In this document: positions 1 to 11,420 of the stretch, piece by piece
How positions within the stretch are numbered: the stretch's first letter is position 1
Layout: each line of letters starts with the position of its first letter
Source: Heliopora coerulea
Taxonomy: Eukaryota > Cnidaria > Anthozoa > Scleralcyonacea > Helioporidae
DNA: 64,000 nucleotides
Reading direction: 5' to 3'
Assembly (NCBI GenBank): GCA_030142905.1
Contig: JASJOG010000135.1
Location: 744,001 to 808,000, forward strand
Program-made: the position numbers and the translations under genes
Notes under the pieces: model-generated
What the model was told of the DNA's origin: nothing
Databases searched by the model: none
Seen by the model: only the letters and a program-made list of their open reading frames with translations

Positions 1-1
1 A

Positions 2-199
2 ACTGATGATCTGAACCTGAACACTAAGATAAGTCGTTGTAACAAATTAATTGAATTAGCATGCTCAGAACAAAGATGGGGATTGATAAACAACGATAAT
101 ATATGCCAAAAACATCTAAATAGTTATGGGGTACATCTTAATAAAAGTGGTTCCGCGCAATTAGCTAAGAACATTAAAAATTATTTGAATAATAATTGA
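2..199 (+). CDS. LINE ORF1 C-terminus, SGNH-esterase-like (partial)
   Basis: An open frame enters from the left edge and ends at TGA 197-199. Its last residues contain GVHLNKSGSAQLAKNI, the C-terminal block around the catalytic His of the SGNH/GDSL esterase-like domain found in ORF1 proteins of CR1/L2-type LINEs. The N-terminus is outside the window. The stop is followed directly by CTAG, giving TGACTAG, a known efficient stop-readthrough context. The same frame then stays open into ORF2. Confidence 0.7.
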   Translation, partial: TDDLNLNTKISRCNKLIELACSEQRWGLINNDNICQKHLNSYGVHLNKSGSAQLAKNIKNYLNNN

Positions 200-3138
200 C
201 TAGAAGAATTTAATAATAATGTCACTAGGGACCACACGGGGCCACTCAACTATCAAATAAGTGATGATGAAAAAACAATATATCCAACACTTAAGGGATT
301 TAAGATCGGCCAGTTGAATATTACTAGTTTGGTAAAACACATTGAAGAACTTAACGTATTTATCTCAAACTTGCCATTCGATATACTTTACATTAACGAA
401 ACCAGACTTGATAAATCTATAAATGATCTCCAGGTTAAATTAGCTGGTTATGAAATTGTCAGACGAGATAGAAATCGATCAAGTGGAGGTGTAGCTATTT
501 ATATAAGAAGCTGTATCCTGTATATAAATAAAAACGACTTAATCCCAGAGGATGTGGAGGCCATTTGTTTAGAAATTAAAAATCCAAAAGCAAAACCTTT
601 ATTGATCTCTTCTTGGTATCGCCCTTCAAGAGCAAATTGTGAATTTTTTTCTCATTTTGAAAACGTCTTAAAAAAATTGATAATGAGAAAAGTGAAGTTG
701 TGATAACAAGTGACTTCAACTGTGACTTGCTCAAAACGGTTGATCACAACAACAACAACCTAAAACGACTCAGAGATCTCATTGACATTTATCAATTACA
801 GCAGCATATAGAGACTCCCACAAGAATAACTTTGTCAACAGAAACACTATTGGATATTATGATCACTACAAGTGATGACAATAAAACAAGTGATTCTGGT
901 GTAATTGAGATGGGAATAAGCGATCACAGTATGGTATATATTTGTAGAAAATTTAGCGTTCCTCGACAAGAACCTAAAATTGTAGAAACAAGGCAATTTA
1001 AAAACTTTAATACCATACGATTTCAAAATAATTTAGAACAAGCTCTTAAATATTTCGCGTATAATTCTGACCCAAACCAAGCATGGAGAGAGTAGAAATC
1101 AATCTTTCTTAAGATTGCGGATATCCATGCCCCATGTCGTACTAGAAAAGTGAAAAGCGAATTTAGCCCATGGCTAAATGAAAATATTAAGAAATTGAGC
1201 CACCATAGAGATTTCCTTAAAAAGAAAGCAATACAACTAAATTCACCTACCTGTTATGAAGCATACAAAAGATGTAAAAATCAGGTTACTTCACTTATTA
1301 GGGAAACTAAAGCATCATATTTTAAAATAAATTTAGAAAATTGCACAAATAATAAAGATGGCTGTAAATACATTAACGAGCTGCTCAATAGGAAATCACA
1401 AACCACGACTATTAACGAAATTGAAGTTGATGAAAAAATAATTACAGGAAATCAGAATATAGCCAATGAATTTAATAAATTCTGTCACGAGATTGGACCA
1501 AAAGTTTGCGAGGACATACCACCAAATAATATTGACCCTTTGCAATGGGTATCACCTATTGATAGGGAACTTTCTTTTAGACTTATATCTGAAAGTGAAC
1601 TGATTAAGGTCTTAGAGAGGTTGAAATTATCTAAAGCATCAGGCCTGGATAAAATTACTAACAAATTACTAAAAGCAGCAGGACATACTATTTGTGAAAC
1701 TTTATTATATATTTCCAATTTAGTTCTAGCTACTGGTATATTCCCCGACGATCTAAAAATAGCTAAAGTAACCCCTATTTATAAAGAGGGGAATAAAAAG
1801 AACTGTGTAAATTACAGACCTATTTCAGTTCTACCAGTTATTGCCAATATCATGGAAAAACTTATATACGACCAGTTAAGTAAATTTTTGAATAATAACG
1901 ATATTATCTCAAAACAACAATCAGGATTTCGTCAGTATCATTCCACAGAAACGTCTTTATTGCAAACAACAGAAATATGGCTGATAAACATTGACAGGGG
2001 TTTAATTAATGGTGTATTGTTCCTCGACCTAAAGAAAGCGTTTCATACCGTAGATTATCAAATACTTTTATCTAAGCTTGAACTATATTGCGTAAAAAAT
2101 CAGGCTCTTAGTCTGTTTAAATCATGTTTAGATAACAGAATGCAAATCTGTATACTACAAGGTACAAAGTCAAAGCCAAAAAAAAATCTATGTGGTGTTC
2201 CATAAGGATCAAATCTAGGACCATTGTTGTTTTCCCTCTATATTAATGACCTTCCTAACTGTCTTCAAAATACTCAAGCTTCGATGTTTGCAGATGATAC
2301 GAACTTGTCTAGTTCAGGAACTTCACCAACTGACATTGAAAACAAGATCAATGCCGATCTACATAATGTCAACACTTGGCTAACAGCAAACAAATTGACT
2401 TTAAATATTAAAAAAAACAGAGTTTATGCTAATAGCATCAAAAAAGAGACTAAAGCAATTTACTGAAACTCCAAATATTATAATTGGAAGGCATGCAATT
2501 AAGCTAGTAATAAATAAGAAAGTATGAGGAATTATTCTTCATGAAGAGTTAAAATGGAATGAACACAATGATGAACAGTGCAAAAAGATAACTAAATCTG
2601 TTTGTTTATTAAGAAGATCAAAACGATATGTAAACCAAAATGCACTGATGAATATTTATAACTCACTAGTCCCACCTCATTTCACTTACTGTTCTACTGT
2701 ATGGAATGATGGTGGTCGTGCACACTTGAATAAGCTGTACAAATTGCAGAAAAGAGCTGCCAGTGTTATAACGGGATCTAGTTACGATGTTAGGTCGAAG
2801 GAGATTTTTGCTGATTTGGGATGGGGTCCGATTGAAAACATTTTAAAGAAACGGGAAGTAAACATTATTTTAAAGCACTACAAGGACAATTACCAGAATA
2901 TATATCTGAAATGTTTAATATTAGAAATAATGCTATGTATCAACTAAGAAGCAACGATCGAAAACTTCACTTAAACAAACCTAATACAGATTTCATGAAA
3001 AAGTCCTTCTCATATAGGTCAGCGGCTGTATGGAACAAATCGCCTCGCGATATAGTTTCTGAGTATCAAACTCTATCTACGACAAGATTTAAAAATCTAA
3101 TTGATCGCTATTTCCAAAATTTAGAAAACAGTAATTGA
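200..3138 (+). pseudogene. LINE ORF2 endonuclease-reverse transcriptase, degenerate
   Basis: The apurinic-type endonuclease begins near 300 (INETRLD, SGGVAIYI) and continues after a frameshift near 690 in an A run (ITSDFNCDL, GISDHSMV). The reverse transcriptase follows, with YRPISVLP near 1820, LDLKKAF near 2030, and FADD near 2289 as the catalytic box. Lesions: one A apparently missing near 680, TAG at 1093 where the context suggests Trp, TAA at 2203 inside the usual GVPQGS motif, a frameshift near 2415, TGA near 2525 and a frameshift near 2890. No in-frame ATG occurs between the ORF1 stop and the endonuclease core (first one near 682), so ORF2 probably depended on readthrough of the ORF1 stop. 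Confidence 0.85.
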
Positions 3139-3447
3139 TAATGGCTTTAAGATTGTCCAAGACATTTCAGGACGACACTTGTTTGAACTGCATGAATTTG
3201 GGCTTGTGTGGATTCTAAACACTTGTATGATGTTAATTGTTTGTTATCTTTGTATATATTATTAATAATCGGTAGTTTGTAATATAATTAGTATTTTGAT
3301 AGGTTGTAATTAAAGTAGTTATTATAGGGTAAAGCTGATTAGTATGTAGGCTTCGCAACTTTTTGTAATTTAATTGATTCTTAGAGCAAAGCAAAGCCCA
3401 TTGAAAAACAGCTTAGTGTGCTGAATGGCTACCGTGCATAAATAATC

Positions 3448-3448
<1 letters not shown>

Positions 3449-3499
<51 letters not shown>

Positions 3500-3501
3500 A
3501 T
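3449..3501 (+). repeat. (TAAA)n LINE tail
   Basis: About thirteen TAAA units end directly at host sequence. This is the 3' tail of the LINE and marks its insertion junction. Confidence 0.9.
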
Positions 3502-3832
3502 GCTAACTGGGAACATTATTGGCGTTTCATATGCAGTCGGAATTAAAACAATTACGACGAGTGGATACCAGGATTTATTTACCATTAGGAATCTGACTTG
3601 CTATCAACGAGGAGATTCAAAGGTGCATTACGTAACCATCTGTTCGTTTACTAACTCATTTTACTCGAATACATCCACGTATTTACTGTCTTAAGATTGA
3701 CATTCAGTGATAAACTGTCATATAACATGCAAGGAAAATTTTATCCATTCTGCTGAACTATTCTATGAGTCTTTATTAAGCTGGAGGGCCTAGCCAAACG
3801 TTAACTTGAGGAAAAGAACTAAATCGTTTTAA

Positions 3833-5102
3833 TCAAACTTTCTCCAACCGACTCCCACATTCCTCTTGAACCCTTTCATACAACACAGTTTTTAAATACG
3901 TAGATACCATGGTGAATGGTAATTTAAGATAAAGTAGGAGAAGATGAAGAGTAATATACGCTTTAAAGAGGTATACACAGTTACCAAAGACTGTTGAATA
4001 GTTTAGTTCTTAACAGAACTGTTTGAAACTTAAAGAGGTAATATTCTACGTAAAGAATAAGCCTAAAGAATCAGAAAAAAGCACGATGCATTTCGGCAGA
4101 CCACTTATCAAGTGCTATACGTCTGCTAACTAAAGAGAAAGAAAGAAACATATCACCTGCTTATATAGTCTAAAGAAAACTCATGACATCAACCCAACGG
4201 AATGTGGGAGGGTCAAAATAAGGATAGTTGGAAAACAAATTCCTTTTGCCGACACAGATCAGGATCATTAAGTTTTATGTAAATGGCTTCCATCACCTTC
4301 AATTGAAAGGCGGAACGGCATTTGTAAAGAATTCTAAAATTATCATCTGAGTAGTTTTCGGCGCAAGATTTGTTGGACAAAAGATGTTTGCCAACAGCTG
4401 AGTCGCAACTGATTAATTGACCGGAGCGGCATAGTCGTCCTGGTTGTTGACGTGATGGCTGAGTTTTATTTCTAATGACGCTAGGAACATGTTGTTTGAT
4501 CCTATCACCCAGTCTCTCATTACAACTTTATACAACTTTACCAAACACCACTTGGTGAATTTATCCATTTCTTTGTCGCTCAAACTTTGTGGTTCTTTTG
4601 TAATCACCACGTCCTCCAACGGCATAGGGATAATATTAAAGAGCCAGTAACTCGACCTTGTTTCAATTTCCTTCTCTGAAAGCTCGAATGACAACGAATA
4701 AATAGCGTATGCAATATCAATCATTTCGTCTCTATTAATCGTTACGAAACGCGCGTGGTGAACATCGCCTTGTCCATCTCTGAATTAAAATTCTTTCACA
4801 CTTTCTTCGTTTTCGAATGAATCCAGAGCGTCAAGTATTGAATCTTTTACTTTATCTGGTAAGCCGTACCTTATTTTCAACCTTTCAACAAAATTCTCGA
4901 ATTTCCCCACGGAAATACCTTTGACACTCTTGCATGAAGACGTTTCGTTAAACTTTGTGAACTTTAACTGGTTAATTTCTTCCTGGCTTTTTCTCGTCAG
5001 CTCCTTCGTTTCTTTGCTTATTCTAAAACTTGTACGAAGTTTCTGGAATACGTCAATGCCTTCATTGACAACCGCTATTGCAATACCCACTTTGTCGGAC
5101 AT
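3833..5102 (-). pseudogene. B family copy 1, nonsense codon and insertion
   Basis: This is homologous to the intact 205-aa genes at 20770 and 49204. The start MSDKVGIAIAVVNEG at 5102 and the core KGISVGKFENFVERL are present. Codon CAA of the intact copies is TAA at 4785-4787, truncating after about 105 residues. The 3' part is interrupted by about 645 bp of unrelated DNA (3885-4529), after which the last 16 or so codons resume and reach the original stop at 3833-3835. Function unknown; see the intact copies. Confidence 0.8.
3885..4529. mobile_element. unclassified insertion in B copy 1
   Basis: This block is absent from B at 20770 and 49204. It is flanked by ATACAAC on both sides (3878-3884 and 4530-4536), consistent with a 7-8 bp target duplication. 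I see no clear terminal inverted repeats and no long coding region, so the class is unknown. Confidence 0.5.
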
Positions 5103-5134
5103 GGCTTGCGTTCTGGAATGAGCACTTTTGACAA

Positions 5135-5152
5135 GAGTATTTTTAAATACTC
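5135..5152 (-). promoter_or_regulatory. palindromic TATA-like site upstream of B copy 1
   Basis: An AT-rich inverted repeat (GAGTATTT, two bases, AAATACTC) contains TATTTAAA and lies about 35-50 bp upstream of the B start. It is kept upstream of the other two B genes. A core promoter role is inferred. Confidence 0.35.
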
Positions 5153-6110
5153 TTTTTGTTTTTTGTTAAATACGCGATCCCAAAAGGAAAGAATGCGTCT
5201 TTGCTTTTCTTGAAAATACAACTGAAATAGTTTTTTTGGTCCGTCACGATTATATAATTAGAAAATGCAATTAAAACCACAAGGACGACTGAGTATACGT
5301 TTCTTTTCTAAAGTGAAAAACGAAAACAGCCCTAAAAATCAGCAAACAGTTCTAGGAACTCTTATACTCTTGAAACAACAAATCACATGATGGATGAGCC
5401 ATAACTTTCAATTTGCGATTGACACACCCTTACTGACGATGTAGAATAAACTTTATGAAATAGAATGACTTTTGTAACTTAGGAGTCACTATGGTTGGTG
5501 TTTATTTGGTAGATTTAATGGAAAACTAAACAGAACTCGTAAATAATCCATTATCATTGTTTATAGTTGCTAAAATCACGTAAGATAACAAGCATATAGG
5601 AATTTATCCGTTGGAGTACTTTTAATATTTGGCTTTTTGTTTTCTTGCAATTACCATCCATTAATTAAAACACGAAGTTTGTCGGTTACATTTTTACCTT
5701 GCCTGATAATTGAAATACTTCCTACCACATTCTAAATCATATGGTTTGCATTCAAAGATGAACTCCTTGACAGCAAGTTTTTAATTCTCTTAAATCTATA
5801 CCAATGACGGAACATCAAAGCGAAAATGGATCTTTGGTTTGATTGAAAAATCAATTAAAATAATTTCCTTTGCGGTCCAACCCACAAGTGACAGCAATTC
5901 ATCTAAATTGCATCAACGGTGAGAGGCGCTGCATGGAATTTATTTTTTGACGTAGCGAAAAAAAACAAAATAAGGAAGAAAACATCATACTTATGGGTTG
6001 CCAATTTGACCGAGTGTTGTATGCTTCAAGAAAATGTTATAAGGAATAAACAAGTCCATTCATCGTGATCTTGAACTATCGATAAGCCCACATTCTCTCG
6101 CGATATCAGT
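5153..6110. other. noncoding spacer between B and C, unit 1
   Basis: Shared with 21438-22397 and 49872-50838. No open frame of note, tRNA or transposon end was seen. It presumably holds upstream sequence of B and the 3' flank of relic C. Confidence 0.5.
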
Positions 6111-6114
6111 TCAA

Positions 6115-6490
6115 ATTTTATTGCTTGTATAGATCTCTCCAAAACAGGAATCTTTGTAATTGTATTGACCGGATGCCTGAATAATTTAGAAATACCGTTT
6201 GTAAATGATTGATAATGATTAACACTGGGATTACTAAAACTAACAAAAATTTGAATAAGTTTATTGGAAATTTCTCAGTGGAATGCCTTTCACATCCTCG
6301 GGTCAATAGTTTTCGTTAAAATTTGTGAACTCGAACTGAATCGTTTCTTCCTTGTTACTCTGTCTTGCGAGCACCACCGTCTCTGCTTATTGTAAGAATC
6401 ATCATGAAATTTGTATAAAACATCTTTATTTTGCTGGATGAATTTAGTTGCACAATGAGCATTTTAAACCATGGTTTGCATTCTGGAATC
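6115..6490 (-). pseudogene. C relic 1, decayed B-family gene
   Basis: Read on the minus strand, the segment starts with ATTCCAGAATGCAAACCATG, matching the B 5' flank ATTCCAGAACGCAAGCCATG. It then gives, across frameshifts and stops, fragments that line up with B: QQNKDVLYKF with NEGIDVFQKL, EETIQFEFTNFNEN with EEINQLKFTKFNET, and DVKGIPLRNFQ with SVKGISVGKFE. No intact frame remains. All three C copies share the same kind of damage, so C decayed before the units were duplicated. Confidence 0.65.
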
Positions 6491-6937
6491 AACTTCTTCC
6501 AACCTAGTTTCTTAATTTTCTCGATGTTAGCATTCTAAGTAGGGAGTCTCCTAAACGAAAATACACCTTTGCGTTTCTTATAAAAACACCTGGAGTTATT
6601 TTCTTTGGTTGTGTAAACCACAAAGGAAAATAATGTACCGGAATTTTGGAAATGGTTAATGAATTTCCTTTTCTTTTCATAAATGAAAACGAAAACCGTT
6701 TATTAGCTACCGGTTCTGGTAACCGTCTTACACCTATACAAACGTGGTATCGTTATTATAAAACGAAAACAACTCGTGCATCGCAACTTCCAACTTGTGA
6801 CTGGTGAACATTAACTTGCCATATCAATCCAAGTTTAATTGCACGAGACCATCTTTCTCCCTTGGGTTTCTTTGTGTTTGGAGTTCGATTGGTTGATTCA
6901 ATTTCGTCGGACACGATTTGGAAGTGGAACTTTGAAG

Positions 6938-7369
6938 ATGGGAAAGTTACTCTCAATAATTCGTTATTGGTATGGCTCTGCTAATGATAATGTCTTAAGC
7001 GTCGACCGGCAAATCAAGAAATCAGGAACTCTTTCAAGAAGACAACTTGAAGTGGTGTCTCACTCTGGTGAAGAAAAGGACGAACAGCTGCTAACAAGAC
7101 ATAAGAGCGATGGCATAGCCGGCCGAAGTCATGAAAAAATTTTAAAAGGGATAACTTACGAAAAGTTTGAAGCAGTCGTCGAGAAACTTTCTGAGCGTTA
7201 TGAACTTTCAGATCGTCTAAAGAATGAAATCTTGGAAGTGAAAAGAAGTGAAACTCAGAGAGGGGAAGTGAGACTACAGGACGATAACCATTGTGCAATT
7301 GTCGTCAAAGGAGAGACTCGGTTGGACCTTTATATATCGACAGCTAGCATAACACTTTTCAGTAGATAG
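6938..7369 (+). CDS. D family protein, type I, copy 1
   Basis: A 143-aa protein. I chose the ATG at 6938 because every D copy aligns from MG here; upstream in-frame codons are not conserved between D types. The N-terminus MGKLLS fits the MGxxxS N-myristoylation pattern. Residues about 65-143 form the core shared with B: KGITYEKFEAVVEKL, then SERYELSDRLKNEIL, then an acidic-His stretch and a C-terminal LYISTASITLFS. There is no transmembrane segment or signal peptide. D stops where B continues for about 50 more residues. The biochemical role is unknown; membrane attachment is inferred from the N-terminus alone. Confidence 0.6.
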   Translation: MGKLLSIIRYWYGSANDNVLSVDRQIKKSGTLSRRQLEVVSHSGEEKDEQLLTRHKSDGIAGRSHEKILKGITYEKFEAVVEKLSERYELSDRLKNEILEVKRSETQRGEVRLQDDNHCAIVVKGETRLDLYISTASITLFSR

Positions 7370-8371
7370 TGGGACAGTTAAAGACAACATTTGTTCAACA
7401 TGTACAATATTTCGTAATTGCTAAAGTGTTACAGTGCTAATGTAATTTGTATTTTCATATTATCGATACAAAATGTGAACATTATATTTGATGAGACATG
7501 TAATACATTATTGTGCATTGCATATGTCTTTTGGTATATTTTATTATTTTAGTATTTTATTATATTATTTTTTTATATATTTTAGTTATTTGTCAGAAAA
7601 AGGCGTTCCTTTTAATTCCTTATCTTGGTATAAATTCTGCTGTTGCTTTCCAGACCAGCATAGTCTAAACAATTTCCATAGCATAGGGCTATACTACAGT
7701 TTCATTTCAAAGTTTTTGGAGGAGCCACAGAAGACTGGAAATTCGCGATGGGCAATCGGTGCGATAATTCATTCTATAGACGTGGCACATATTCATGTTA
7801 AATAGGGTAGAAGCGGCAAACCCTGACCTGCTATAGATGGTTGTACTGCCAGTGAGCGAACAAAAATAATATTTTTCCAAACTTAGAACTTGGTTAAACG
7901 ATATTTTGGACATCCATCCATATCCTTTCAGCTCTCGTTGAAAGGAAAAAGCCCTGGGACCGAGATTGGTGCGACCCCCAGTATTTACTGAGGGGACTGT
8001 TGCTGCTGTAGTCTCCTAATTCCATCAGTGTCGGAGCTGAAGAACTTATAAGAGGTGTGTTAGTTTGATTTTGTTAAACGTAATTGCTTTAATAAAATCA
8101 GTTGAAACGTATCAAGAAACTATCGTCAGCCAGTCAACATTTACACCAGTAAGTTAGTGACGCCAGTTAGAATCATAGACCGCTGATCTCAGACGTAATT
8201 TTACGCCACTTACAAGAATGATCCAACCGGTCTTATAATCACCGGGATTTTCTCCGGAAATTAATTTGCTGTCATAATTAAGGAATCTTTGTGTGTAGTT
8301 AGTGAGATTTCGCAATATTCCAGGGTACTTTTTGCTTTTATCTGGAATTCGGTTTTTGGAGATCAATTGTT
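7370..8371. other. 3' flank of D, no clear gene
   Basis: An AT-rich stretch follows the D stop, then sequence repeated at 23652-25177, 32636-33756 and 56015-57016. A 70-codon minus-strand frame (8154-8366) is also open at 33538-33750 but frameshifted in the other two units, so I do not call it a gene. Confidence 0.4.
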
Positions 8372-9060
8372 TATGGTAAGATTATATTTCTTTGAGGTTT
8401 CTAAAGATTGTAACGTTGGTCCTGTTAACTTTAGTATAAATAGCAATGCCCAACAAATTGTGCGAAGTATCGCCGTATTTGAACATGAACAGACGGTTAA
8501 ACAAAGAAGGCTAGAAGAGTTTAAAACATATTTATTGACTAACGTTTCGTCGCTACAAACAACATCATCAGATCGAAGTTCAGGGATTACAACGAGATAT
8601 ATTTATCTACGAGTGATTGTCCAGGCGGAAATCGTAACTTTAATATAAATAACAATGCCCAGCAGATTGTGCGAAGTATCGCCATATGTAAACAATAACT
8701 TATCCTCGTCGCCTTCTGCTTCTGAACTACTCCTTAAAGAAAGTCTTCTAATTAATAAATTAAAACCCATTCTTAACGGGAATATTGGTTCTATGCCTCT
8801 TTCCCTTTTCTGATAACACCTTACTGCTGTCTCCCGTCAATTTCCGTTACTGTTGTAAATATATCATCTTAATTGTCATTCGATACTGTTTGTTTAATAT
8901 AAATATATCTCGTTGTAATCCCTGATCTCCACTCTGAAGATGTTGCTTGTAGCGACGAAACGTTAGTCAATAAATATGTTTTAAACTCTTCTAGCCTTCT
9001 TTGTTTAAGCAATTGTTAATGTTTACATATGGCAATACTTCGCACAATCTGTTGGGCATT
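8372..9060. repeat. inverted duplication of Penelope-like remnant end
   Basis: The block at about 8440-8690 recurs in opposite orientation at about 8690-9060. Both arms contain the signature with GACGAAACGTT and the sequence encoding VRSIAVFEHE or its reverse. In the other units this block is single-copy. The unit 1 copy therefore folded back on itself, probably by a rearrangement or a second insertion. Confidence 0.6.
8934..8964 (+). other. hammerhead-like motif in Penelope-like remnant
   Basis: CTGAAGA, then a short GTTG/CGAC-type stem-loop, then GAAACG. This resembles the CUGANGA...GAAA core of hammerhead ribozymes, which are known in terminal repeats of Penelope-like elements. One extra base sits before the stem, so a functional ribozyme is doubtful. 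Confidence 0.3.
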
Positions 9061-9164
9061 GCTATTAATATTAGAGATATATTTATATTGAACTAACAGT
9101 ACTGAATGGCAATGAAGATGATATATTCATAACAGTAACGGAAATTGACAGGAGATAGCAGTAA

Positions 9165-9745
9165 GTTTATGATTTTAGAAATGTGAGAGCTTGGATTTAA
9201 CTTAAGAGAGATGAAAGATCGTCAAGCTCTATACCCAGAAAATAATTTCTAAGCCCCAGACGTGGATCGAACCCGCAACCTTCTGATGACCGGTGAGACG
9301 CTCAAACCATCGAGCTACCAAGACTCAGATGGTGAGCTAGGTGCAAGTTCGACTTATATGTGCGACCTAAGCGGGAGCCACTATATATTAATAATGATGG
9401 ATGCAGTTTATGGTTTTAGAAATGTGAGAGCTTTGATACAACTTAAGAGAGATGAAAGATCGTCAAGCTCTATACTCAGAAAATGATTTCTAAGCCTCAG
9501 ACGGGTATCGAACCCGCAACCGTAAAAATCATAAACTGCATCCATCATTATTAATATATAGTGGCTTCCGCTTAGGTCACACATGTAAGTCGAACTTGCA
9601 CCTAGCTCACCATTTGAGTCTTGGTAGCTCAATGGTTAGAGCGTCTCACCGGTCATCAGAAGGTTGCGGGTTAGATCCCCGTCTGGGGCTTAGAAATCAT
9701 TTTCTGAGTAAAGAGCTTGACGATCTTTCATCTCTCTTAAGATAG
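9165..9745. repeat. cluster of tRNA-derived SINE-like monomers
   Basis: Three related monomers have tRNA-like heads: minus near 9250-9325, minus and truncated near 9490-9525, and plus at 9618-9689. The plus head has an A-box-like TAGCTCAATGG; its B box is altered (GGTTAGATCC), whereas the minus head near 9270 reads GGTTCGATCC. The shared tail includes GAAATCATTTTCTGAGTA. The same family occurs at 34070-34395 and 46079-46604. Confidence 0.7.
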
Positions 9746-9834
9746 CAGTAAGGAGATATCAGAAAAGAGGAAAAGGCATAGAACCAATATTTCCGTTAAG
9801 AATGGGTTTTAATTTATTAATTAGGAGACTTTCT

Positions 9835-10092
9835 TTAAAGAGAATCTCGAAAGGGTATAATAAAGTCCTCTAAACGAAGTCTTCTTAGCGGAAGTGAGAA
9901 GTTCCAGCCTCTTGCTAATATTCCTTTTTCCTGTCGAGTCAAGTTCCTTTTAGAATAATTCAATACGACGTCATCGGGGTTGATCGTCGAGCATTTCGTA
10001 AAATCTTTACGAAGACGAAAGAGTTTTTTCCCAAGCTGAACTGAAAGTTTCGACATTTCTGTTGACCAAGCCACTCCAAGTGTTGTCTTCAA
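9835..10092 (-). pseudogene. Penelope-like ORF N-terminal fragment, unit 1
   Basis: An 85-codon frame contains VVLNYSKRNLTRQEKGILARG followed by LPLRRLRLEDFI. This resembles the region before the reverse transcriptase in Penelope-like/GIY-YIG RT proteins (pattern NLSxRxLTxxExxxLxKGLxF). The rest of the RT is missing. The fragment recurs in every unit next to the hammerhead-like block, suggesting a Penelope-like copy with its middle deleted before unit duplication. Confidence 0.5.
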
Positions 10093-11091
10093 ATATAATG
10101 CAGAGTTTAATAGCTACTCGCAGCTCTAAAGGGGTGTAAAAGCCAAGTTTTTATTCCTAAAACAGTTGTTTTGTAGACACTTATATACTGAGTTTTGACG
10201 TGCGTTACCTACAGCCTTAAATGTCGATAGACATTAGAAATTATGGATTTTTTGGGGATTAATTGATAGTTGAAACAGTAATAAAATTGTTGTTCTGTTG
10301 AGCGTTTACCTGGCCACCAGAAGTGTTAACGATTTCCCGACTGTGGAATTCTTTCACGAAGAGTTAAATTATTGGAACAATCGACCTAGTGATGATGGTG
10401 TGTAGTTTTAACCAAGAACGAACGCTCCATCCTGAGGAAGAGTGATCCTGAGACCACTTTTACCACACATCACGTATTTAATGAAACCTTACTGTTACAA
10501 AACATAGTGAACCATTGTTAGGTATTTATAGGTTTACATGTTTATTTCTTCTCAACCTATGTATATAATGTTTGGTGATGTACATGACCTTAAGTTGAGT
10601 ATTCAAACGTGACTACTTGTATACACAGGTGGAAATATTGAGTTGTGCATATTGAGCAGAACTCAAGTGCCCAGCAACTCAAACCTCTGAATACTCTATA
10701 GTTGTGCTCGTTAGTGCTGTCAGGAATTTTTAATTGAGGGTGAGGCAGCTTACAACATGTTATCTTATGTAATTCAGCAGGCAAACTTACCATCCCATGG
10801 CTGTTTCTCATTGGATTAGGACAAATCAGAAAACAGTGGTGCATCAGGACTCACAGTGTGACTTTCAAAGGCAGGGAACACAAGGTTCTTGGCAGTTTCC
10901 AGGCTAAAATTTTACATGTTAAGTGCTAAAGAATAGGAATGTATTTGGATTTTTAAGCATTAAAACCTCAATTACATCCCCACTATTTTGTCAATGGATA
11001 TCTAGCCAACAAAACAGTGGTTCAGAAGATGATTAGAGGCAACCACCAATGCTGGCCTCCCCTTCCAGTCACCACTGTTCAAACTGAGATA
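10093..11091. other. noncoding spacer, unit 1
   Basis: Repeated upstream of every Q gene (25828-28009, 34731-36897, 57646-59771). Short minus-strand frames such as 10590-10844 open in some copies but show no recognisable protein features. Upstream sequence for Q transcription probably lies further right. Confidence 0.4.
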
Positions 11092-11420
11092 CAGTGGAAC
11101 CCCGCCGTACGACCACCTCGTTAATACGACCACCCCGTTAATACGACCACTTTTTTTTCCCCGAATAAGAGCTAATTTTGTTTCTTATCTGAAAACCTCG
11201 TTAATACGACCAACGACCATATTTTGATGTCCTCTACTGTTTACTACGACGACTCAACGTGTTGAGTAATGCCTTTTTTGATATCAAATTCTGATATGCG
11301 GTGTATAATTATCTTAATCAATTACACATACGGCAAATAATTAACACTTAAACGTTTTCAATATTCATTTTAATTTTTATTAAACAGATAGAACGTGATT
11401 AAATATGTTTTTGGGTCGTT

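Larger units (their letters stand above)
1..3501 (+). mobile_element. CR1/L2-like LINE, 5' end outside window
   Basis: The end of ORF1, a degenerate endonuclease/reverse transcriptase ORF2 and a 3' tail of tandem TAAA units occur in the order expected of a non-LTR retrotransposon. An SGNH-hydrolase-like end of ORF1 plus a short tandem 3' tail points to the CR1/L2 group. The tail abuts sequence that recurs near 20440 and 48870 in the host array, so the element marks the left edge of unit 1. ORF2 has several frameshifts and stops, so this copy is inactive. Confidence 0.85.

Noticed and set aside
3449..3501. CRISPR-like or regulatory tandem repeat
   Set aside because: Simple TAAA tail of the LINE.
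6118..6306. Minus-strand membrane peptide MTRGCERHSTEKF
   Set aside because: Its frame is shifted relative to the B-family homology; it is a reading through relic C.
8154..8366. 70-codon minus-strand gene
   Set aside because: Open in two units but frameshifted in two others; sits in the flank of a transposon relic.
10590..10844. Minus-strand gene upstream of Q
   Set aside because: Length and start vary between units and no protein-like pattern is visible.
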